NCBI RefSeq assembly: GCF_022458985.1
Contig: NC_061771.1
Location: 15,043,001 to 15,107,000, forward strand
Length of the DNA stretch: 64,000 nt
Direction: 5' to 3'
From: Mugil cephalus
Taxonomy: Eukaryota > Chordata > Actinopteri > Mugiliformes > Mugilidae
The position numbers and the translations under genes were made by a program. The notes below the pieces were generated by a model. The model ran no database searches and was not told where the DNA came from. It saw only the letters and a list, made by a program, of their open reading frames with translations. Positions 52,586 to 64,000 of this stretch are shown here, piece by piece; positions within the stretch are counted from its first letter, which is position 1; the number at the start of each line of letters is the position of its first letter.

Positions 52586-53941
52586 AACCACACATCCATC
52601 CATCCTCTAGAAGTTACAAAAGGTTTTATTAGGAATATTGAATACATGCAGCTGCAGGAGTTTAAAGGATCCAACAAATGTAGGCTGCACGTACACGATA
52701 ATTAATAATTAAGACAATCAATAAAAGCAATAAAGTAATCTCACTGTTTAGTGTGGTTATTTAAATGAGAACCCAAATGCATAAAATGCATAAAATAACA
52801 GCATTCGACTACATGCTGTCGTGAAATATCAGAGTGATAGTTTGTAGTTAGCAACTGGGAGGATGTGAGTTAACCTGATACTGTAACAGTTTCAATTCAT
52901 CACCGGTGCAGGTGGAACAAGCTTAATTAAACCCCAAATAATGCATTCTGGGATGCCTTGCTGCCCCAGGTCCACACAAGCCTCATCGATAAAATGTGCC
53001 GGGGCATTTAGGCTGTGCTCGGTCAGAGCAGAGTACTCTGAAGTGGAGCAGTACTTGAGCAGCAAGTGATGACATTTCACGAATCCACAAGAACAAACAA
53101 GAATCCGTGAAGTTAAATGGCCAAACAGTCACGTAATTAAACAGTATATTCACATGAAACCATGAAACTATATCCTACCAATATCAATAGGAACAAAAAG
53201 ACATCAGTTTTTCAAAATACATGTCTGGCCCTTTTTCTAAAAGCTGCAACAATTCATCTCGGTGGGTTTACACTCAAAATAAAACACATGAATTTGTAAC
53301 ACGTATCGGACACATCGTGTATGGTCCACCTTTGGACAAGTTGAGTTGGGAATACTTTCGAAGTCTCTGGAAAGGAGGGTTATGTTAAACAGACTCAATG
53401 TACAATGACATTCAGAAAAACCGACGCTTGGCCCTGTGACTCAAACTTAACATTAACACACAAAGACAAACTGGGGCTAAGGTAGAACCAGATAATCCGA
53501 GTTTGCACTTGGGAGAAACCTTCAGCCAAAGGCATTTATAAATGCTGTGTTTGTACAATCAAGGGCCTCTGCCCAGCACAGCTCATAGATCAGTAATAAA
53601 GAGGTAAATGTCTTTTTTCACAACTGTTTATTTCCTATCAACCAGCATCAACTAGAATAAGGAAAAAAAAGTGTGAATAATATTGCTAAATACTATTTTT
53701 GCAAGTCTCACATGTACTGTCTATGTTCTATAGAAAGAGACTGCTAAGCACGGTTAGAAAACCCATTCGGTGTACAACTATTCACAGGTTAAAGAAAACG
53801 TACACTCGCACATTAGCAATAAAATGCCAGATAACAGATAATCAGGTATCATCTAGGCACCATATACTTTCATCAACAACGCATGTTAGCTAGAACTAAT
53901 GAAACAAAAGACTGCTTTCTTTAGCCGTCAACAGGCTTTTC

Positions 53942-54205
53942 TGTCGATATGTGCAGAGGATGAACAGTCTGAGACGCAACCACGAGTCACTGCACAAGAG
54001 CTTCGACCAGAGGTGATCAGAGGACGTCGGCAACACAACCCCTCTAACAACCCCTGGGCTCACACATGAAGACGTAGGATGTCTTTGACAAATAAAGATA
54101 AGGTAGGTAAAGTTGTCTGTCCACACAAGCTATAAGCTAGTTGAAAGCTTTGCCTTCGAGTATTATACAACAGAGTCAGCTTTGCACTAATGACATGGCG
54201 AGGGT
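53942..54205 (+). repeat. Direct duplication, copy B
   Basis: Same unit as copy A. It opens with GATATGTGCAGAGGATGAAC (53946-53965) and closes with CAGCTTTGCACTAA (54177-54190). It has small insertions relative to copy A, for example an AAATAAAGATAAGGTAGGT stretch near 54090-54108. Divergence suggests the duplication is not recent. Confidence 0.85.
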
Positions 54206-54209
54206 GGCC

Positions 54210-55500
54210 TCTAGCCATTGGACTACACGGAGACCTTTGTCTCATAAGAACGACAGCATGACAAACTTGTACAAAAGTGTGGTTTGACACATTTGTTGTT
54301 TTCTAAAACTATTTTTTCAAGAACAGTTTGTACAGCCGGTTTAATTAGGAGAGAGTATGTGTGTGCTATTCCTACTACTGAGAGCAGGACTGACTAATCC
54401 TTGGATGGACAGAGCTTCAGTCGATAGCATCGCAGCCCCGGCGAGGCAGACGATATATTCTGATTCTACAAAACGGGATCCACCGGGATGCTTTTGGAGA
54501 AAAATCAGTCCAAGTCTGTGAAGTGACAGCAAGTCGGACCGCGGCAGAGTTCACACAACACTCTGTGGCTCTGTGGCTTGATTCACCCTTGATATTTCAC
54601 AAGCATTACTGACATTACAGCGGGCACGTCTTTTCAGGACACGTCTTCTCAAAGCCCCACACCTGGGCTGCTTGAATCACCTTGCTCCAGTTTTAGACCC
54701 TTTTCCAGAGGATTTCCAGTCAAAACACATTTCTATGAGAACAGTTTGATAGCATGTTTCTGTTGTGATGCATAACCTTTTACATTCATAATCAGTGACG
54801 AGACCGGGCTCCTGCCTCGTCAGATTCACGCTGCCGTTCAAAAGTGGCAACAATCAGCCGGGACCTTGTTCGACGTCGGATAATTACACAGGTCTGAAAT
54901 GAAAATCACCGTAAAGCTTTGCCACCCACCAGTTTAAATCGATGTTTGCACCCCTTTCCTATCAGGGAGGCAAAATAAGACACAATTTATAAAAACGTAA
55001 GACCCACACTGAATCAATCAAAACCCCATCAGCTTCAGCCATTTTCTTTCCTCTGATAAACAGAGTGAGTTAGGCCGGTGAAACTAAAATAAATCACAAC
55101 AACAACAAAAAAGAATCTTTACTATTCAAGAGTTCAAAAGATATCCCAATTCAATAATGTGATCAAAGCACATGTTTAGGAGCTGCCCCTTTTGAAAATG
55201 TATTGTTCTGCAGTTTCTCGTCGTAAACATTTCTTAAATGTGTTTTTTTTTTGCAGCTCAAGAAACTGTCAGTTATTAATGAACAGTCGTATTTCGTTAG
55301 ACTCTAATTAAACGGAAAGCTGTTTTTTTTGTTCTTTTTTTTCCTCATCACACTCTGCATTTGTCATGCACATAAGATGTGAAAGCAAAGATGGATTTTC
55401 GCCTCTCAGATTGTTCCATTTTAATCATCTGTAGAGTTCGCTAAAAGAAAATCACCTCAAAGGGGCTCTGAGCCAGAGGCTGAGAAGCGCCGACAGGAGG
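54210..55500. other. Downstream flank of wbp1, no gene seen
   Basis: This is AT-rich with T-runs near 55241-55251 and 55323-55342. Nothing coding is recognised. It could belong to a long wbp1 3' UTR if distal polyadenylation is used. Confidence 0.45.
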
Positions 55501-55948
55501 GATTTATTTTCAGAGAGCTAAAATGCTACATACGTAGGGAACAATGTCACAGAAAGAAAGAAGGAGAGGAAACGGTAACGAGTTGTTTGGTTGTCATGCA
55601 GTGCACATCAGCTATTTGTTGCTTTTGTTTTGAGTGAGGAAAAAAAAACAATTAATTCATTAGCATTTTCAGCACTTCATAGAAAAACAAGTGTGTTATC
55701 TCCCAAACCGTAAACCAAATTAACTGCAAATGATTAAAATGAGTGGCTTCTCCTGCCTTTTTCTCTTTTGAAATAAATAACAGAGACACTAAAAAGGTCC
55801 AAAGCCCCCCCCATGTGACTCCAACCATCACAGTAAGATCTGCAAGACTTTTCTTCAGTGATTCCACTAATTCACCTACTGGTCTTGAGCTATAAGAAGG
55901 CTATAAAGCAACTTCCGCTTCCCTCACTGCAACTCCGTGCCTGTCAAC
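55500..55948 (-). other. Probable proximal 3' UTR of wbp1
   Basis: It follows the wbp1 stop on the minus strand. An AATAAA (TTTATT at 55503-55508) offers a 3' end giving about 0.44 kb of UTR. Longer forms are possible. Confidence 0.4.
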
Positions 55949-60326
<4,378 letters not shown>

Positions 60327-61557
60327 CTGATAAAAAGGCAGAGAGAGACAGACAGTGGTTATGATGGAGACCTCAAGATACATCATACGACGACAAAGAC
60401 AGCCAGCGTTGTTATTCTACAAATCAAGAACAACAGAAAGGCGACGACGGCCCCGTTTTCCAGCCTTAAGTCAGTGGCTGCTTCACTCCTGGCCTTTTCA
60501 AGGAGACGGGAAGGTCAGCGGGTTTTTGACGAAACATTTTCTCCTCTCTAGCAGACGGAAGACGCCAGTCCCCAGTTCCCCGTGTTCATAAAACCTCCCT
60601 CTGTGTTATTGTCCTTTCTCGTCCTCCTTTTTTTTCAAACACAAACTGAAAAATATTTCACCTTAAATCTTAAAATAAAGTATTAAAACTATTAATCTAA
60701 TATCATTTGAAGAGTTTAATCAATACAGTATATCAGACATAAAAATGTGTGTGTTGACAACAACTGGCAATTAAAGTTGTCAACACTTGGTATTTGTAAA
60801 AGAACGTGAATTTCATTCAGCCTGTGGGGATAAATAAAGGATTATCTTATCTCACTGGGAGGAAAACGTATGCGTTCTATGCCCCATATGCACTAAATCT
60901 GCCTTCACAACCGTTATAATGTTGAGTTTATGTTGAAACAGCATCAGAAAGTGGTAACTCAACTGGTTGATAATGTTGGAGGTTCAACTTTTTGGCACTG
61001 TTAAACTGGATTAAAATAATCACAAAACAGTTTCTGTTCTTAAGTTGGGTCAAAATAACAGAAGCTTGTATTGGTAAAGCAAAATGCAGTTCAACAGTAC
61101 TGGTAAGCGAGTGTTTAAATGATTAATAAGTAACTACTACCTGAAATGGACACTAGCGCTGGGTACTAAAGCTACATGTACATTTACGCCACACGAGGTG
61201 TTAAAAATATGTGTGTCACTTACGCCTCCGTAAATGCCATGCAGGCTGCTGCGAGTAAAAAGGAAAAAAAATGTGTGGCTGGACCAGTGGGTCCAGTTGG
61301 GGGTGGAACCGGGGCCTCACTGTTGTTGCAGCCATGTAAATTCGAAGCCTTTTGTTGCCACCTGGCTGCAGCCTATGTGGTTAATATAGGGAACAATGCT
61401 GACCCTAGACTGCATTGTATGTGCATGGGTGTACATGTGTTCTCTTCATCCCGTGCAGGGGAGAGGATGGACATGAACACGTTAGCTTCAAGGGGCAAAC
61501 TACTATTTCTGATACCGTAAATACAAGCCCTCATTATTACTTTTACAAACGTTCCTT
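60327..61557. other. Upstream flank of wbp1, no gene seen
   Basis: A 5' leader exon for wbp1 is expected because the first mini-exon begins directly after an AG acceptor, but no confident exon or promoter was located. The remainder is AT-rich with no recognisable gene. Confidence 0.4.
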
Positions 61558-62415
61558 TACAAACTGACCGTCCATTACATTAACTGAACATTCCTATTAC
61601 TGTGTAGGTCTCCCTTTTGCCACCAAAACAGCCCTGATCTGTCACGGCATGGTGCTGTGCCATGGGGCCGCACGATTGTGGCCAAAATGACAATCACAAT
61701 TATTTTTATTGCACTACTTTTAAACAAACAATATGTGGACAGTTTTGAGTGCAAAATTAAACTTTAAATAAGAATAAATGCGTACTAATATAAAAAAAAA
61801 CAAAATACCCAAGAATTTAAAATTTACCAAGGGCAAACAATAAATATGCTATCACAGGGTGCGATCACAAATTGTAACTCAACGGATACAATTACAGCTA
61901 ATACAGAAAAGGCAATGACATTAGGCTTAGGCCCACACGTTTTTGGCAAAAAAACAAAACAAACAGCCCATCAACATTTTCTTTCGCCATGGTGCTCCTC
62001 ATCTCCAGTTGCTGCTTCTTGTCACGGCATAATGACTTGCTCTCATCAGTCCACCCATGGACAGTCCACAGAGCGACTCGAGGCTGCCGCTGTGTTCGTC
62101 TGTTATGTATGCAGCTTAATGAAGCCTGAAGCACGCATTCGTCCGCTTGTGGTTGTGATTGAGAAAGTGCTGCATTAGATACGCAGCAGAGCCTGCATTT
62201 TAAATGTAAATATCGCCGACGACGCAGGTTCATTTAATCGTGGCGGCCAAAATCGTGATCGTGATTAAAATTCAATTAAATGTGCAGCCCTACCGTGGTA
62301 TCTGGCATCAAGGTACATCCTACCCACTGACAAGCGACGTGATAACAACATAGTTATTAACATTTAGTAATAATAAGTAGTGTCAGTGGTCATAATGTTA
62401 TGGCTGATCAGTGTA
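61558..62415 (-). mobile_element. Internally deleted Tc1-like element hosting a hAT-like insertion
   Basis: The right end reads GTCATAATGTTATGGCTGAT followed by CAGTGTA (to 62415), the terminal repeat of a very common fish Tc1-like family. The left part contains GTGTAGGTCTCCCTTTTGCC and CCAAAACAGCCCTGATCTGTC (61601-61641), the beginning of the same family. Almost all of the transposase gene is missing. A separate element (61665-62291) sits between the two halves. Confidence 0.7.
61665..62291. mobile_element. hAT-like non-autonomous element
   Basis: The left end GGGCCGCACGATTGTGGCC and right end ATTAAATGTGCAGCCCTA are related inverted termini of the GGGCTGCACGAT type seen in fish hAT elements. 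Inside the right end, CGGCCAAAATCGTGATCGTG mirrors the GGCCAAAATGACAATCAC of the left end. No transposase frame was found. Host sequence resumes as CCGTGGTATCTGGCATC. Confidence 0.7.
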
Positions 62416-63492
62416 TTTATTCATCGGAGACTCTTCTAAAAAGTGTAACAACAAATCTCTGCAGATAAGTCCTCCGGCGTATTCCACTGTTTAATAACAC
62501 TGTTTAATACCGAAGTTCATGACTGAGCATCAGTATTTAAATATTTAAAAGGCCCATGGGGAAACGTTCTGTCAAAGGGAACGTCAAACCAAGTTCCTGT
62601 GGTGAGCCCACCACACGTACAGGATAAGCAAAGTGAAGTCATCCAGGCTTCCCCAGAGACCACAGACTAACCACAAATGATTTCCACCCCGGGGTCCACA
62701 AACGTTTCCAGGGCATTGAAAATCAAGAGTGAAGGGAAGCATGAGGGAGGCAGATTGTGATCGGACGTGGGAGCGTGTGATTTCATTCAGAGTTCAAAAA
62801 TACTATCCAAAAAATGTAAACACAATCAAAACAAAACAGGATATTTACAGCCTTGGAAGCAACAAAATACAAATATTATATTATTGTTATCACAACTCAA
62901 CTTTTTGCATCGGTCTAGTTTCCGCTCAACATGCTGCAGTGAACCTTTATTTCTGACTTTGTCCATACCACTTACTGGGACACTTAACTGAGCCACCATT
63001 AATAATTAATAAACCTTTCACATCTGAGACAAGTCAAAAATGTCTGCATTTAAATAATCCAACTGTAAATCTTGCACAAACGGCTCTGGTGATACAATTA
63101 TCTGTGGGTCGAAGTTAAATGGCAACTGGCTGAACACTGACTGGCTCCTTGAGTGCCTTTGATACAGCAGAGAACACTTAAGTCATATATGCAGATTGTG
63201 GTCTCCATACTTTTAGTCAAATGACCCGAAATAGGGAACATCACGCTCAGTTAACGTCCACTTTTCTTGAAGCAGCAGCATAGTGCTCTTCTGTCGGTCA
63301 AGTGTGGATTAGATTTATTGGTCTTTAAGAAATAAACCCTAAATAAATGAGGGGTTAATCACTGCACATTACAAATGTGAAATGCAGCACTAAAAACAAA
63401 GAATCAGCAAAAACCTGATTCATCAAGTCACAAATTATACCTGTAATACAATAACCTATATCACAGAAACAACAAGGTCTGTGGTTGTCCTA
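62416..63492. other. Intergenic DNA, no gene seen
   Basis: AT-rich sequence without recognisable genes or repeats. By comparison with mammals one might expect ino80b near wbp1, but no coding exon of it was recognised here. Confidence 0.45.
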
Positions 63493-63939
63493 TTAACCCG
63501 ACTGAGACCCTGCGTCCACATATGAGGACATTTCAGACGGAATCATTCTACAGCTAATCACAGGACAAAAGTGGACAAGGGATAAAGCCTCATCAAATTT
63601 TACAATTGAAAGGGTTTATTTATGCTTTATTTATGCTCAAATTTAACAAATTCTGTCAACAGTAACAAGCTACAGCTAATTAGCTTGTTAGTTAGCTAAA
63701 GTACTCATTTGAGGACACTGGGACGTCATTGTTTGCAATTTTGCATTTGCTCAGGTATTAAAATAAACGTTTTTCTGTTTCCCCATGTTTTGTTTTTTTC
63801 TATTATTATTTGTTTTGTTTTTTAAATGGACTTCCTGTTCACAGATGATGCTTAGTTTTACTGTGGCCCTACTAATCCCAAATACCTCAGAGAAATTAAA
63901 AATGCATAGCAAACAAAAGCTTGGGTCTCGGGAGGTTAA
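63493..63939 (+). mobile_element. TTAA-flanked MITE, copy 3 (about 447 bp)
   Basis: It starts TTAACCCGACTGAGACCC and ends GGGTCTCGGGAGGTTAA. The ends are inverted repeats with TTAA at both edges. The internal palindrome GTCCACATATGAGGAC lies at 63514-63529. It is the same family as the elements at 5.86 and 31.69 kb and in the same orientation as copy 1. Confidence 0.8.
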
Positions 63940-64000
63940 TACAGAAACAGAGTCTGTGGTCATCTTTCGGTAAATCCCAGGTATTGTTAAGTGCATTAGT

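Overview
This is a vertebrate nuclear window, almost certainly from a teleost fish. Genes are split by GT-AG introns and intergenic DNA is AT-rich. It holds several Tc1/mariner, hAT and LINE remnants of the kind common in fish, plus microsatellites. No bacterial, organellar or viral organisation is seen. Four protein genes are supported, all on the minus strand, so transcription runs from high to low coordinates.

Layout by position: 1-11.0 kb is the downstream flank of egr4, with a decayed Tc1-like transposon (2.9-4.27 kb) and a TTAA-flanked MITE (5.86-6.32 kb). At 11.83-13.57 kb is a two-exon EGR-family zinc-finger gene, best matched to egr4, with a TATA box and a perfect CArG/SRE upstream. 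From 14 to 24.7 kb there is intergenic DNA with a second dead Tc1-like element, a long CA repeat and possible regulatory sequence. At 25.45-30.01 kb is mogs (glucosidase I), with a non-coding first exon near 31.4 kb. At 31.7-32.9 kb a second MITE copy is split by a LINE insertion. At 34.28-49.23 kb is pdcd4, with eleven coding exons and a 5.5-kb first intron. From 49.7 to 55.9 kb there is flanking DNA with a direct duplication of about 260 bp. At 55.95 to about 60.33 kb is wbp1. The last 3.7 kb holds a hAT-like element inside a Tc1-like element and a third MITE copy.

The genes do not form a pathway. EGR4 is a nuclear activity-induced transcription factor. MOGS trims N-glycans in the ER. PDCD4 binds eIF4A and restrains translation. 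WBP1 is a small membrane adaptor with WW-domain ligands. Their order is informative: in human, EGR4, MOGS and WBP1 lie close together on chromosome 2p13, while PDCD4 is on 10q, so pdcd4 sits here between two genes that are neighbours in mammals.

Exon boundaries were built by reading splice sites, keeping phase, and matching recalled family sequences. No alignment or transcript data were used. No novel biological system was identified. The most interesting signals are a U25 tract next to a weak pdcd4 splice site, an altered PDCD4 degron, the nested transposons, a 165-bp inverted repeat in wbp1 and the 260-bp duplication.
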